Assembly: GCA_040388605.1 (NCBI GenBank)
Contig: JAZKBN010000012.1
Location: 62,001 to 126,000, forward strand
Reading direction: 5' to 3'
DNA length: 64,000 nt
Origin: JAZKBN01 sp040388605
GTDB taxonomy: Bacteria; Bacteroidota; Bacteroidia; Cytophagales; Flexibacteraceae
Position numbers and translations under genes: made by a program
Notes under the pieces: generated by a model
The model's input: only the letters and a program-made list of their open reading frames with translations
Told to the model about the DNA's origin: nothing
Databases searched by the model: none
Shown here: positions 26,897-36,253 of the stretch, piece by piece
How positions within the stretch are numbered: the first letter of the stretch is position 1
How the letters are laid out: each line of letters begins with the position of its first letter

Positions 26897-27685
26897 ATGG
26901 AAAATAAAATATTAGCCTATACTGACCAAGGCGAGGGCCTTGTTGTTGTACTGGTTCATGGTTTTTGCGAAACCAAGGCAATCTGGTCAGATTTTGCCGC
27001 CAAACTTGCCGAAAAGTACCGCGTAATAAGCATAGAATTACCCGGTTTTGGCGAAAACGAGCCGCTGACCACCCCGGTTACCATAGGCGATTTAAGTGAA
27101 CCTATCTACCGCCTGCTGCAAAGCCTGGGCATTGAGCAAAGCGTTATGATTGGCCATAGCATGGGTGGGTATGTAACCCTTGCCTTCGCTGAAAAATTCC
27201 CGATGCGGCTTTGCGGCCTCGGCCTTTTCCACAGCACGGCATACGCCGATACCATGGAAAAGAAACATGCCCGCAGCAAAACCATTGAGTTTATAGAGCG
27301 CTATGGCGTGGTTGAGTTTGTTGAGGAGTTTGTTACGCCCCTGTTTTTCGAAGGCCGTAAAAAAGACCTGAAAGACGAAATTAAATTCGCGACCGATATG
27401 GGCAAGGCAACGCCTAAAAGCACGGTAATTGAAGCCATAAAAGCCATGCGAGATCGTAAAGACAGGAGCAAGGTGCTTGAAAAAGCTTCTTACCCGGTCC
27501 TGTTCATTTCCGGCCGTAACGATTCTGCTATCAGCTTTACTACTGCAAGCCCCCAGTTTATGCTGGCTGCCGATACTACCATACATGTTATGAACTCTAC
27601 CGGGCACATGGGCATGCTTGAATACCCTGCCGATACCCTGCGAATGGTTCGCCAGTTTTTAGAGCATGTGGAAGCAGGTTTATAG
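26897..27685 (+). CDS. alpha/beta-hydrolase
   Basis: 262 residues with the classic fold: the oxyanion segment VLVHGFCETKAIW, ELPGFGENEPL, nucleophile elbow IGHSMGGYV (Ser), acid region ISGRNDSAIS (Asp) and terminal NSTGHMGMLE (His). It has no signal peptide and is therefore cytoplasmic. The family covers esterases, C-C hydrolases, epoxide hydrolases and others, and the cap domain does not point to one substrate. It stands alone between two intergenic spacers. Confidence 0.9.
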   Translation: MENKILAYTDQGEGLVVVLVHGFCETKAIWSDFAAKLAEKYRVISIELPGFGENEPLTTPVTIGDLSEPIYRLLQSLGIEQSVMIGHSMGGYVTLAFAEKFPMRLCGLGLFHSTAYADTMEKKHARSKTIEFIERYGVVEFVEEFVTPLFFEGRKKDLKDEIKFATDMGKATPKSTVIEAIKAMRDRKDRSKVLEKASYPVLFISGRNDSAISFTTASPQFMLAADTTIHVMNSTGHMGMLEYPADTLRMVRQFLEHVEAGL

Positions 27686-27835
27686 CCTGTTAATTATTAG
27701 TCCTTACATAGCCGGGGTAATTTCGGTGAAGATATTTACGGGTTTTGCAGTTGCCTGTTTTCAGATCAGTCAGCTGTAAAACCTTTGTCGCATTTAAAGG
27801 ACTGCGTTTTATAAATACAAATAACAACCTGTACT

Positions 27836-29368
27836 ATGACCTTATTAAACGGGCAGGAATCTATTCCCTCTTGGGCTAAAAAAGCAGTGCTCCTGCTGGT
27901 TATCGTTATATCGGCTGCCGTTACATGGTACGATAAAATGAATGTGTATATAGATAAGTACGACGATGCTTATATAGGCTACCGCATTGCCAAAAACATA
28001 ATAAGCGGCTACGGTGAAGTCTATAACCGCGGCGAAGTTGTAAGAGCCAACACTTCATTGCTTTACCCGGCCCTGATAAGCCCTGCTTTTTTACTTGAAA
28101 CAGATACTGCCATCCGCGTTTTAGATTATTTTGATTTATTAACATTTTTAGCCGCCACCCTTGTTTTCGCCGCCCTTACAACCGGCCTTGCCGAACAGCT
28201 TACAGGCTTTAAGCATTGGCTTATTTTGCCCTTGGTGTACCTGATGCTTGCCGGTTACCAAAACCTTTCCCTGGGCATGGAAACGCAGGTTTATATACTT
28301 ACCATAGGCTTAACGTTTTACCTGTATTACATAAAAAAGCGCATGTTCGCGGCTTTTGCATTAAGCTGCACGGGTATATTTATTCGTCCTGAAGGTGTGT
28401 TGCTTACAATTATTGTATTTGCCTGCGCCCTTGCCGACGACAGAAAGAACATTTTAAAATACCTGTATACAGGTTCAGGAGCAGCGTTGCTGTACCTGCT
28501 TATCAGTGTGGGCTATTACGGCGAGTTTATTCCGCATACAGCTTCGGTTAAAGATGTGCTGTTCCCCGATAAATTTGAATCGGCAAAAAACTACTTTATA
28601 ACCGTTTTTATCCCTCAAAACCTATATACCTTTTACTCTGTATTTGCCATAATTCCAATAATCTTACTCGGACGAAGGCTGAACGGCTTCTTAATCTGGG
28701 GCTTTGCCTACTTCATATTTTTCTCGCTAAAAGCCACATGGTTCAATGCCTACGGCTGGTACCGAATGCCTTTTTCTTACTTCATAACAAGTATAGAGGC
28801 AATAGGTATTATTTGGGCATTTGTTTGGGCCCGCAAAAACATGCCCCTGGTAAAGCAAGGCGGTAAAATTCGCCTTGCCTTCGATGGCTTTGCGGCATTA
28901 ATATCTGTTGCTTATACCTATAAGCTCTTTTGCCTCACTATTATTATCAACAGCTTTTGGGCCAAAGACTACCAGAACAGGGTGCCGGTTGCCCGCTGTA
29001 TTGCCGAAAAGCTGAATGAGATTAAGCCAACCGGTTATTGCATTTTAGAACCGGTAGGCATTATTGGCCTGTATGCCTTCGATGTTAAGTTTAAAGATTA
29101 CCCGGGCCTCAATAACCATGAAGTTTTCGATGTGGTAAAAGAATACCGGGAAAAAGGCCATTTCTTCGCCTACGGCGACAGCACACAGGAATTCGAGGCA
29201 ATAGTCGCAAAAGTTCCGGGCCTGCAGTATGCAATACTGCGTCGCCATGAGGCCAACCTGCTGCTTAAAAAAGGCATAATTGCACAAAGCCAGATTGTAA
29301 AAACCTGCTTTTACGATATTAATGAACTGGGCGATAAGCACATGCTGATAGTAAAGCTGAAAGATTAG
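27836..29368 (+). CDS. GT-C-type membrane glycosyltransferase (unknown substrate)
   Basis: 510 residues, with about 9-11 hydrophobic helices over residues 17-375 and a C-terminal soluble domain. After TM1 it has DKYDDAYIGYRIAKNIISGYGEVYNRGE, in which Asp43-Asp44 correspond to the catalytic acidic pair of GT-C enzymes. The pattern resembles arabinosyl/mannosyl transferases that use a lipid-linked sugar donor. The acceptor is unknown; glycosylation of surface or T9SS-exported proteins or of lipid is possible. The stop codon lies in the loop of a hairpin shared with the convergent ppk gene. Confidence 0.75.
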   Translation: MTLLNGQESIPSWAKKAVLLLVIVISAAVTWYDKMNVYIDKYDDAYIGYRIAKNIISGYGEVYNRGEVVRANTSLLYPALISPAFLLETDTAIRVLDYFDLLTFLAATLVFAALTTGLAEQLTGFKHWLILPLVYLMLAGYQNLSLGMETQVYILTIGLTFYLYYIKKRMFAAFALSCTGIFIRPEGVLLTIIVFACALADDRKNILKYLYTGSGAALLYLLISVGYYGEFIPHTASVKDVLFPDKFESAKNYFITVFIPQNLYTFYSVFAIIPIILLGRRLNGFLIWGFAYFIFFSLKATWFNAYGWYRMPFSYFITSIEAIGIIWAFVWARKNMPLVKQGGKIRLAFDGFAALISVAYTYKLFCLTIIINSFWAKDYQNRVPVARCIAEKLNEIKPTGYCILEPVGIIGLYAFDVKFKDYPGLNNHEVFDVVKEYREKGHFFAYGDSTQEFEAIVAKVPGLQYAILRRHEANLLLKKGIIAQSQIVKTCFYDINELGDKHMLIVKLKD

Positions 29369-29382
29369 TCTTTCGGCTTTAC
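29351..29382. terminator. hairpin between convergent GT-C gene and ppk, containing the GT-C stop codon
   Basis: GTAAAGCTGAAAGA pairs with TCTTTCGGCTTTAC (14 bp, one U-G) around the loop TTAG. The TAG stop of the plus-strand gene lies in that loop. There is no strong T-run. Confidence 0.6.
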
Positions 29383-29426
29383 TATTGGCCCCCATTTAAG
29401 AGTCCGACCTGTATGCACGTGTTTTT

Positions 29427-31631
29427 TCAGAACAAATTGGCTTCTTCAGCCACATTTTCCGGCACGTTATAAAACTCGACATGTATGTTGAATGCCGGCT
29501 CACCTTCGGCAGGTTCAACGCGGCGGTATTCGCCGTCTTCCTGCATTTGGAAAGCGTTAACGTTATCTCGCAGGTTGTAATCAAGAATATTAATACACTC
29601 CTTTTTCAGGTTATGGTCTGTTATCAGGAACATAGATTCTACCCTGCGGTCGAAGCTGCGGTTCATCATATCGGCGCTGCCGCCATATACCAATGAATCG
29701 CCGCCGTTATGGAAATAGAAAAGACGTGTATGCTCCAGGTAATTGCCTACTATGCTGCGCACGCTTATGTTATCGCTCAAACCCGGCCTGCCGGGACGCA
29801 GGCAGCAAATGCCCCTTACAATCAGCTTAATGGTTACACCGGCCTGACCTGCTTTATACAGCTCGGCAATGGTTTCCTGGTCTTCCAGCGAGTTTATTTT
29901 TATAACTATACCAGCAGGTAAACCTGCCTGCGCATTGCTTGCCTCTTTACGAATCAGCTCTATTATGCTGTTCCTCATATTACGAGGGGCGGTAATTAAA
30001 TAACGATATTCATCAGGTACGCTGTGGCCGGTAATTACATTAAAGAACTCCGATACATCGTTTGCGTAAATTTCGTTCGTGGTCAGCAGGCTTATGTCGG
30101 TATATAGGCGGGCGGTAACCTCGTTGTAATTGCCTGTGCTTAAGTGCACATAACGGGTTACTTTCTCGTCTTCCTTGCGCACAATAAGCATCAGCTTGGT
30201 ATGCGTTTTAAAGCTGCTCACCCCGAAAATCACGAAACAGCCGGCCTTTTGCAGCCTTTTGGCCTCTCGTATATTGTTTTCCTCATCGAACCTTGCCTTT
30301 ACCTCGAAAAGCGCCGATACGTATTTACCATTTTCAGCAGCCTTAAGCAAGGCGTTAATAATTCGCGATTCTTTAGCGAGGCGGTATATTGTCAGCTTTA
30401 TAGAAAGCACATTGGGGTCCTCGGCTGCCTGCTCAACCAGCCTGATCATAGGCTCCATATTGTTATATGGGTGATGCAGCAGCATATCTTTCTGCTTCAG
30501 GGCCTCGAACATATCGCGGTCGAAACCACGGATAAAGCCTCGAGGGGGAATGGAATGCGGGTGAACGGGCAGCTTATCTTTAAAATCGCCGTGATTTACA
30601 ATTTGCATCAGGCCCGTAAAATCGAGCATGCGGCGGGCCACGAAGATATTATCATAATCTATTTCCCAGCGCTGCTTCATAATTTTCATCATGTAGCTGC
30701 TGTAATTATCTTCCACCTCAATGCGTACTACCCTGCCGGTACGCCTGCTTGTAAGCTTACGCCGAACCTCATCAACAAAATCTATATCCACATCGTCGCT
30801 TTCCTCTATGGAAATATCGCCGTTGCGGGTTATCCTGAAAAGGTCAATAGAGAGTATTTCAATATTACGGAAGAGCTTATCCATGTGAAAACGGATAATT
30901 TCTTCTAAGGGCAGGAAAGCTGTTACCGCTCCCCGCGGAATCTGGAAGAAGCGCGGCAGGTTTTGGGGAATCTGCACGAAAGAAAGGCGCTTCGGGTTTT
31001 TGCTGTCTTCATTGGTTTGCGTTACCACCCCGAAAGTAAGCGCTTTGTTATTCACCACCGGGAAAGTATGGTAAATATCGAGCAGCATGGGTGTCAGCAT
31101 AGGGTAAACTGTTTTCCGGAAATACTGGTCAACCAGCTCCTTCTCGGTATCGCTCAGGCTGTCTGTGCCAATAATTTCAAAACCGTTTTCACGGAAAAGC
31201 GGCATAAGCTCATCGGTAAAAAGCTCGCTTTGCGCCGTGCTGAAGTTATGCGCCTCGTTAAAGAGCGCCTGCCTGAAGGGCTTTTCGCGCAGGCCGCTGT
31301 AATCTACCCGTTCCTTACTAAAATCAAGGTAATTATAGAGGCTGCCAACGCGAATCATGAAAAACTCGTCGAAGTTATTGGAGGTAATGCTCAGGAAGCG
31401 AAGGCGCTCAAAAATGCTGCGCCTTGCAGCGCGGGCCTGGTCCAGCACGCGGTAGTTAAATTGCAGCCAGCTTAAATCACGACTTATATAATCTGAATTG
31501 CGTATAGATTCGGCAACCTTTTGGTTAACAATATTCTCGCTGTCCTGGAAAATTTTACGTGCGATATTCGAAATCGGGCGCATGAAATTAATGCCGCTGC
31601 TCAATCCGTTACTTTCTGATTCGTTTTTCAT
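29427..31631 (-). CDS. ppk1: polyphosphate kinase 1
   Basis: 734 residues from the ATG at 31631; an in-frame ATG 10 codons upstream is less likely. It begins with the N domain (YISRDLSWLQFNYRVLDQA), then the head domain. The catalytic core follows: SSFKTHTKLMLI with the phosphorylated His, STGNYNE, and a second His region (GNYLEHTRLFYFHNGG, NRSFDRRVE). PPK1 reversibly makes polyphosphate from ATP at the inner membrane and supports stress survival. The usual partner exopolyphosphatase (ppx) is not adjacent. It is divergent from recQ. Confidence 0.96.
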   Translation of the reverse strand: MKNESESNGLSSGINFMRPISNIARKIFQDSENIVNQKVAESIRNSDYISRDLSWLQFNYRVLDQARAARRSIFERLRFLSITSNNFDEFFMIRVGSLYNYLDFSKERVDYSGLREKPFRQALFNEAHNFSTAQSELFTDELMPLFRENGFEIIGTDSLSDTEKELVDQYFRKTVYPMLTPMLLDIYHTFPVVNNKALTFGVVTQTNEDSKNPKRLSFVQIPQNLPRFFQIPRGAVTAFLPLEEIIRFHMDKLFRNIEILSIDLFRITRNGDISIEESDDVDIDFVDEVRRKLTSRRTGRVVRIEVEDNYSSYMMKIMKQRWEIDYDNIFVARRMLDFTGLMQIVNHGDFKDKLPVHPHSIPPRGFIRGFDRDMFEALKQKDMLLHHPYNNMEPMIRLVEQAAEDPNVLSIKLTIYRLAKESRIINALLKAAENGKYVSALFEVKARFDEENNIREAKRLQKAGCFVIFGVSSFKTHTKLMLIVRKEDEKVTRYVHLSTGNYNEVTARLYTDISLLTTNEIYANDVSEFFNVITGHSVPDEYRYLITAPRNMRNSIIELIRKEASNAQAGLPAGIVIKINSLEDQETIAELYKAGQAGVTIKLIVRGICCLRPGRPGLSDNISVRSIVGNYLEHTRLFYFHNGGDSLVYGGSADMMNRSFDRRVESMFLITDHNLKKECINILDYNLRDNVNAFQMQEDGEYRRVEPAEGEPAFNIHVEFYNVPENVAEEANLF

Positions 31632-31723
31632 AATAAAATAACTCCGGACAAATTTAAGCAATCCTGCTAAGATGCAGAGATTATCTATTTGTTGCCGAAA
31701 ATTCCTATTTTGCCGTCATAGCC

Positions 31724-33640
31724 ATGACTAATTCCACGCCGGAGCAAATTCTGCATAAATATTGGGGCTACCAAAGCTTCCGACCTTTGCAGGCCGATAT
31801 TATTAAAGCTGTTCTTGCCAAGCGCAGCGTACTGGTCGTTTTACCTACAGGCGGAGGCAAATCTTTATGTTACCAGGTGCCAGGGCTTATGCTTAGCGGC
31901 AATATTTTGGTAATCAGCCCGCTCATTGCTTTAATGAAAGACCAGGCCACAGACTTGCTGCATCGCAAAATTCCGGCCACAGCTATATACTCCGGCCTGA
32001 GCCACCGTGAAACTGATATTGCCCTTAACAATTGCATGGAGGGTAAATATAAATTCATCTTCGTATCGCCTGAGCGCCTGCATACCGAAATATTTGAAGC
32101 CCGCTTCAGGGCCATGAATATTCAGTTAATTGTGGTAGATGAAGCCCACTGCATTTCCCAATGGGGGCATGATTTCAGGCCGGCTTACTCAGAAATAAGC
32201 GCATTTACCGCTTATCTGCCCGAAGTGCCTGTTTTGGCCCTTACTGCAACCGCCACTCCAAAGGTAAGAACTGATATTCTCAACGGCCTGAACCTTAAAA
32301 AGGCCGATGTAATAATAGGCAGCCTGGCCCGCCCCAACCTGAGCTTCTCGGCCTTTTCAACTGAAAATAAGCCTGAAAGGCTGGCTCAAATAATAAGTAA
32401 GGTTCCGGGCTCTGCACTTGTTTATGCAAGAACACGCAACCATGTGGAAAGCCTGAATACGTTTCTTGAAAAAAAAGGCTTTAAAACCACCTTTTACCAT
32501 GCCGGCCTGCACATGGAAGAGCGGCATATTCGCCAGCAGGCCTGGTTCGAAAACAAAACGCGTATTATGGTAGCCACATCTGCCTTCGGCATGGGCATTA
32601 ATAAGCCCGATGTGAGGTTAGCAGTACACGCCGATGCTCCTGAAAGCCCTGAAGCCTATATTCAGGAAAGCGGCCGTGCAGGCCGCGACGGTAAAAAGGC
32701 TTATGCTGTTGCCCTGTATTCGCCCAATGATTTTAAAGACATTCCCAAACGCATTGAAACCAATTATCCCGGTTCAAAGTACCTGGGGCGAATTTACCAG
32801 GCGCTTGCCAATTTTTTTGAAGTGGCGCAGGGCAGCAATATGATGAGCGCCTACAATTTCGAGTTCGGGCGTTTCTGCAACAATTATAACCTGAAGGCCG
32901 GTGAAGCATGGTTTGCCCTTAAGCGATTAGAAGCCGAAGGCCTGATTACTGTATCTGATGCAAGCCTGCGACCCTCAAAAGTTAACTTATTGGGTTCTGT
33001 TCAATCGGTTTACGAGTTCCAGGTTGCGCACCGCAATATGGACCCATTGCTAAAATACATGCAACGCCAATTCGGGGCCGAGATTTATAACAGCTTCCAG
33101 GTTATAAATGAAAACCGCATGTCTTTGGCACTGAATATAAAGGTGCAGGAGGTGGAGCGCGCCCTTAAAAAGATGGATGAGCTTGGCATTTTGGAATACC
33201 GGCAATACTCTGAACTGCCGCAACTGATATTCACCATGCCCAGGCAGGATCCTGCGCATTTGCCCATAGACTATGGCAGCCTGCATGAGCGCAAAGCCAT
33301 GGAGCTTAAGCGTGCCGAATCAATGGCCGAATACCTGGAGAATAAGACCTTGTGCCGCAGTGTTTGGCTTGCCCATGCCTTTGGCGAAGATACTATGCCT
33401 GATTGCGGGGTTTGCGATAATTGCCTTGAAAAAGCAAAGCACGCAAAAACGCCGGATAGTACAGATTTGCGCTCAGAGCTCCTGAAGCTTTTCGCCCTTG
33501 CCAAAAGTGAGCATGAAGCATTCGCTTCATTGCCCGAAAGTAAATTAAAGCATGCCACAGAAGAGCTCCGAACTTTAATTGACCAGGGATTAATTACAAG
33601 AACAATAGGCGGGCTGCTTGTTACCAATTACCGGAATTGA
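31724..33640 (+). CDS. recQ: ATP-dependent DNA helicase RecQ
   Basis: 638 residues. SF2 motifs: motif 0 (WGYQSFRPLQADII), Walker A PTGGGKS (Lys47), DEAHC box, LTATA, and motif VI QESGRAGRDG. The zinc-binding RecQ-Ct region shows LCRSVWLAHAFGE then CGVCDNC. The C-terminus is short and I see no clear HRDC domain. RecQ unwinds DNA 3' to 5' in repair and fork restart. It is a single gene, divergent from ppk1 with a 92-bp spacer. Confidence 0.96.
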   Translation: MTNSTPEQILHKYWGYQSFRPLQADIIKAVLAKRSVLVVLPTGGGKSLCYQVPGLMLSGNILVISPLIALMKDQATDLLHRKIPATAIYSGLSHRETDIALNNCMEGKYKFIFVSPERLHTEIFEARFRAMNIQLIVVDEAHCISQWGHDFRPAYSEISAFTAYLPEVPVLALTATATPKVRTDILNGLNLKKADVIIGSLARPNLSFSAFSTENKPERLAQIISKVPGSALVYARTRNHVESLNTFLEKKGFKTTFYHAGLHMEERHIRQQAWFENKTRIMVATSAFGMGINKPDVRLAVHADAPESPEAYIQESGRAGRDGKKAYAVALYSPNDFKDIPKRIETNYPGSKYLGRIYQALANFFEVAQGSNMMSAYNFEFGRFCNNYNLKAGEAWFALKRLEAEGLITVSDASLRPSKVNLLGSVQSVYEFQVAHRNMDPLLKYMQRQFGAEIYNSFQVINENRMSLALNIKVQEVERALKKMDELGILEYRQYSELPQLIFTMPRQDPAHLPIDYGSLHERKAMELKRAESMAEYLENKTLCRSVWLAHAFGEDTMPDCGVCDNCLEKAKHAKTPDSTDLRSELLKLFALAKSEHEAFASLPESKLKHATEELRTLIDQGLITRTIGGLLVTNYRN

Positions 33641-33798
33641 TGTAATGAAATACATTCCGACCGCCAAACCAATAAATTCCCCATTCCTACCATTTTAACA
33701 TTTCGGTACGGCAATCAATACCTAAATTCATACCTGATTCCTAAAATGCTTCTTCAGGCCGCCAATCAGGCAGCCCGTAAGCACAAAACAGAGCCGCT

Positions 33799-34494
33799 AT
33801 GCCCCTTACCGACAAGAAAATAATTGAAACCCGTAACATTTCACGCCGCTATGTAATGGGCCATGAAGTGGTGGATGCCTTAAAATCTATCAGCATAAGC
33901 ATTAATAAGGGCGAGTATGTGGCTTTTATGGGTCCATCGGGTTCGGGTAAAAGTACGCTTATGAATATTGTGGGTGCCCTTGATACCCCAAGCGGCGGCA
34001 ATTACATACTTAACGGTAAAGATGTAAGCAACATGACCGAAAATGAGCTGGCTGAAATCCGCAACAAGGAAATCGCCGGCTACGGCAAAGCTGAACGTAC
34101 TGAACGCGCTCTGAAAGCACTTAAGGACGTTGGTTTGGCAGATCGTGCCAAGCACAGGCCTAACGAGCTAAGCGGCGGACAGCGTCAAAGGGTAGCCATT
34201 GCCAGGGCACTTGTAAATGACCCCAGCATAATTCTGGCCGATGAGCCCACCGGTAACCTGGATACCAAAACCAGCTACGACATTATGGAGCTTTTCGACG
34301 ACCTGCACCGTAAAGGCAACACCATTATTGTTGTTACCCACGAAGACGATATTGCCCAATACGCCCACCGCATAGTTCGCCTCCGCGATGGCTTGGTGGA
34401 AAGCGATAAAATAAACGAGCACGTAAAAGACGCCCGCGAAATCAGGCGCCAAATGAATATTGCCGCCGCTGCTAAAGCCGGGCAGGAAGTATAG
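33799..34494 (+). CDS. LolD/MacB-like ABC transporter ATP-binding protein missing the Q-loop segment
   Basis: 231 residues. Present: Walker A GPSGSGKST, signature LSGGQRQR, Walker B IILADEPTGNLD, and H-loop VTHE. Between IRNKEI (ending at codon 34072-34074) and AGYGKAERTERALKAL, the usual GFVFQxFNLLPxxTxxxNVxLPLxY segment of about 27 residues is absent without loss of frame. The Q-loop couples ATP hydrolysis to the membrane subunit, so the protein as written should be defective. The cause may be a real in-frame deletion or an assembly collapse. Relatives drive lipoprotein release or efflux. No permease gene is nearby. Confidence 0.85.
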   Translation: MPLTDKKIIETRNISRRYVMGHEVVDALKSISISINKGEYVAFMGPSGSGKSTLMNIVGALDTPSGGNYILNGKDVSNMTENELAEIRNKEIAGYGKAERTERALKALKDVGLADRAKHRPNELSGGQRQRVAIARALVNDPSIILADEPTGNLDTKTSYDIMELFDDLHRKGNTIIVVTHEDDIAQYAHRIVRLRDGLVESDKINEHVKDAREIRRQMNIAAAAKAGQEV

Positions 34495-34539
34495 TTTTTT
34501 TCTGCAGTCTGCGTAAAGTCCTTACGGAATCACATATTC

Positions 34540-34566
34540 AAAGCTGCTTTAGGGCAGCTTTTTTAT
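34540..34566 (+). terminator. hairpin terminator after the LolD-like gene
   Basis: AAAGCTGC pairs with GCAGCTTT (8 bp) around a 6-nt loop, followed by a T-run. It lies between convergent genes, 45 bp after the plus-strand stop. Confidence 0.85.
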
Positions 34567-34631
34567 TGCCGCAAAATCAGCAACACAATCCCAATTTCAG
34601 AGTGAGCATTTGCTTCTCTTAACAAGCCCGC

Positions 34632-35396
34632 TTATCTGAACCCCTTAAACACCGCCAGTCCCAACACATCGTTCATTGAAAAAACACCTTTTTTACCGGC
34701 TAAAAACTCTGCAGCCAATACTGCACCTGTTGCAAAGCCTGAACGGCTGTGGGCTGTATGCGTAAAGGCTATTGTATCTTCAGCAGATTTATAACTCACA
34801 GTATGCGTACCCGGAACCCCGGCAATTCGCTCTGCAATTATTGGTAAAACAGAATCTCCGTCATTGCTTTCGCTCAAACGTGAATTATCATCCTGTCCGG
34901 CAAGCATCCAGCTTTCTTTAGCATCAAGCTCTTTCAAAATTAATTGGGCGGTGGTAATGGCAGTACCGCTTGGTGCATCTTTTTTCTCAAGATGATGCGC
35001 CTCCCAAACCTCAGGCTCGTATGCAGGAAATTTATTCATTAAATGTGCAATAGCCCTGTTAATAAAGAAAAACAGGTTTACGCCCAAGCTGAAATTGCTG
35101 CTCTGCAACATGGCCGAACCTGAATCAAGGCAAATTCTTTCGGCTTCTTCAATCTTCTCATTCCAACCGGTAGTGCCGCAAACTACAGGCAGATGGTTAA
35201 GCATACATTGCTTAACATTCTCAAAAGCAGAATCGGGGCGGGTAAATTCTATTGCGACATCAAACCCTGCAAAATCTGCGGCGCTGAGGGCAGCAAAAAA
35301 CGGTCGGTCAGCAATGGTAACTTTATGCCCTCGGCTTTCAGCGATGGGAGCAATGGCCTTGCCCATTTTGCCGTAACCGATTAACAGGATATGCAT
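34632..35396 (-). CDS. dapB: 4-hydroxy-tetrahydrodipicolinate reductase
   Basis: 254 residues. N-terminal dinucleotide motif LLIGYGKMGKAIA, then IEFTRPDSA and VVCGTTGW, and the catalytic/substrate signature EAHHLEKKDAPSGTA. It reduces HTPA with NAD(P)H in the diaminopimelate/lysine pathway, feeding peptidoglycan. It is the last gene of a minus-strand run parA-parB-DUF5683-dapB. In many Bacteroidota the run continues into signal peptidase lepB, which is absent here; a convergent ABC gene lies downstream instead. Confidence 0.96.
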   Translation of the reverse strand: MHILLIGYGKMGKAIAPIAESRGHKVTIADRPFFAALSAADFAGFDVAIEFTRPDSAFENVKQCMLNHLPVVCGTTGWNEKIEEAERICLDSGSAMLQSSNFSLGVNLFFFINRAIAHLMNKFPAYEPEVWEAHHLEKKDAPSGTAITTAQLILKELDAKESWMLAGQDDNSRLSESNDGDSVLPIIAERIAGVPGTHTVSYKSAEDTIAFTHTAHSRSGFATGAVLAAEFLAGKKGVFSMNDVLGLAVFKGFR

Positions 35397-35431
35397 TGCC
35401 TTATTATTTAGCCGTGTTAAAGAATATAATT

Positions 35432-36223
35432 TTACTTAAACGAAAACGTAAGCGATAAGCCGGCCGTTGGCTGCTGATTTAAATAATCAACACTGGGGCT
35501 TATTGCCATTTGCAGATCATCGTTCACGTTAAAATTACGCAGGTGGGCATCAACGGTTGCATCGGCAATGTTGAGCACGTAGGTGAGGGCAGCTACAATA
35601 ATGAGCAGGTCCCGGTTTCTGCGCCAGTAATTTCGACGATTGGACAGGCCGGCCGGCAGATACCTATCCTGCAATCTTTTCATATTTTCATCAACAGGCC
35701 TGCCGTACAATATGTAGGCCCTGCGATAATGGAAATAGTTGTCGTTATTAACCTGTATGAAATAGCCAAGCGCGGCTATGCCCCCGTAAAGTATGGGCAG
35801 CTTCCAGTATTTGCGGTTATAAATCTGCCCAAGTCCGGGCAATACCGCCGATAAAATTGCTGCCCGTTTTGGTGAAGGCTGAAATACCCCTGCCGGTGTA
35901 CCCGGGCTTTCAATTACCTTATCGGCAGTAACAACTGTATTGTTCTCAATTTTCCTGCCGTTGGAATCCGGTGAAAGTACCCCGCGTATGGGCTTAGATG
36001 CATTGGTATCTACCCTGAAATCAGCCGGAGGAGGTGAATTCTTCTGTGCTTCGGCACTCATGCTTAAAAAGCAAAAGGCCAAAAAAAGGCCCGTTGCAAT
36101 TTTTACAGGTGATATATTGCCGAATGAAACCCATTGCTTTGATTCAAATGCGCACATACCTGCCTTGCCCCTAATAAGGAGAGTTTGGGTATTACAGCCA
36201 AAGAATAAGGTTTTCAAATTCAT
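35432..36223 (-). CDS. DUF5683 membrane-associated protein
   Basis: 263 residues as called. A hydrophobic segment (IATGLFLAFCFLSMSAEAQK, about 41-60) looks like a signal peptide. A later in-frame ATG at 36157 would bring it nearer the N-terminus, so the true start is uncertain. The DUF5683 core follows: SPKRAAILSAVLPGLGQIYNRKYWKLPILYGGIAALGYF, with further helices and WRRNRDLLII. It sits between parB and dapB as in many Bacteroidota. Its function is unknown; the LPGLGQIYN motif recalls small TM2-like membrane domains. Confidence 0.85.
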   Translation of the reverse strand: MNLKTLFFGCNTQTLLIRGKAGMCAFESKQWVSFGNISPVKIATGLFLAFCFLSMSAEAQKNSPPPADFRVDTNASKPIRGVLSPDSNGRKIENNTVVTADKVIESPGTPAGVFQPSPKRAAILSAVLPGLGQIYNRKYWKLPILYGGIAALGYFIQVNNDNYFHYRRAYILYGRPVDENMKRLQDRYLPAGLSNRRNYWRRNRDLLIIVAALTYVLNIADATVDAHLRNFNVNDDLQMAISPSVDYLNQQPTAGLSLTFSFK

Positions 36224-36253
36224 TTATACAAAAGCCCAAGCAGGCGGCATTTC

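Noticed and set aside
30144..30908. 254-codon plus-strand frame opposite ppk1
   Set aside because: Entirely antisense to the well-supported polyphosphate kinase; a long shadow frame.
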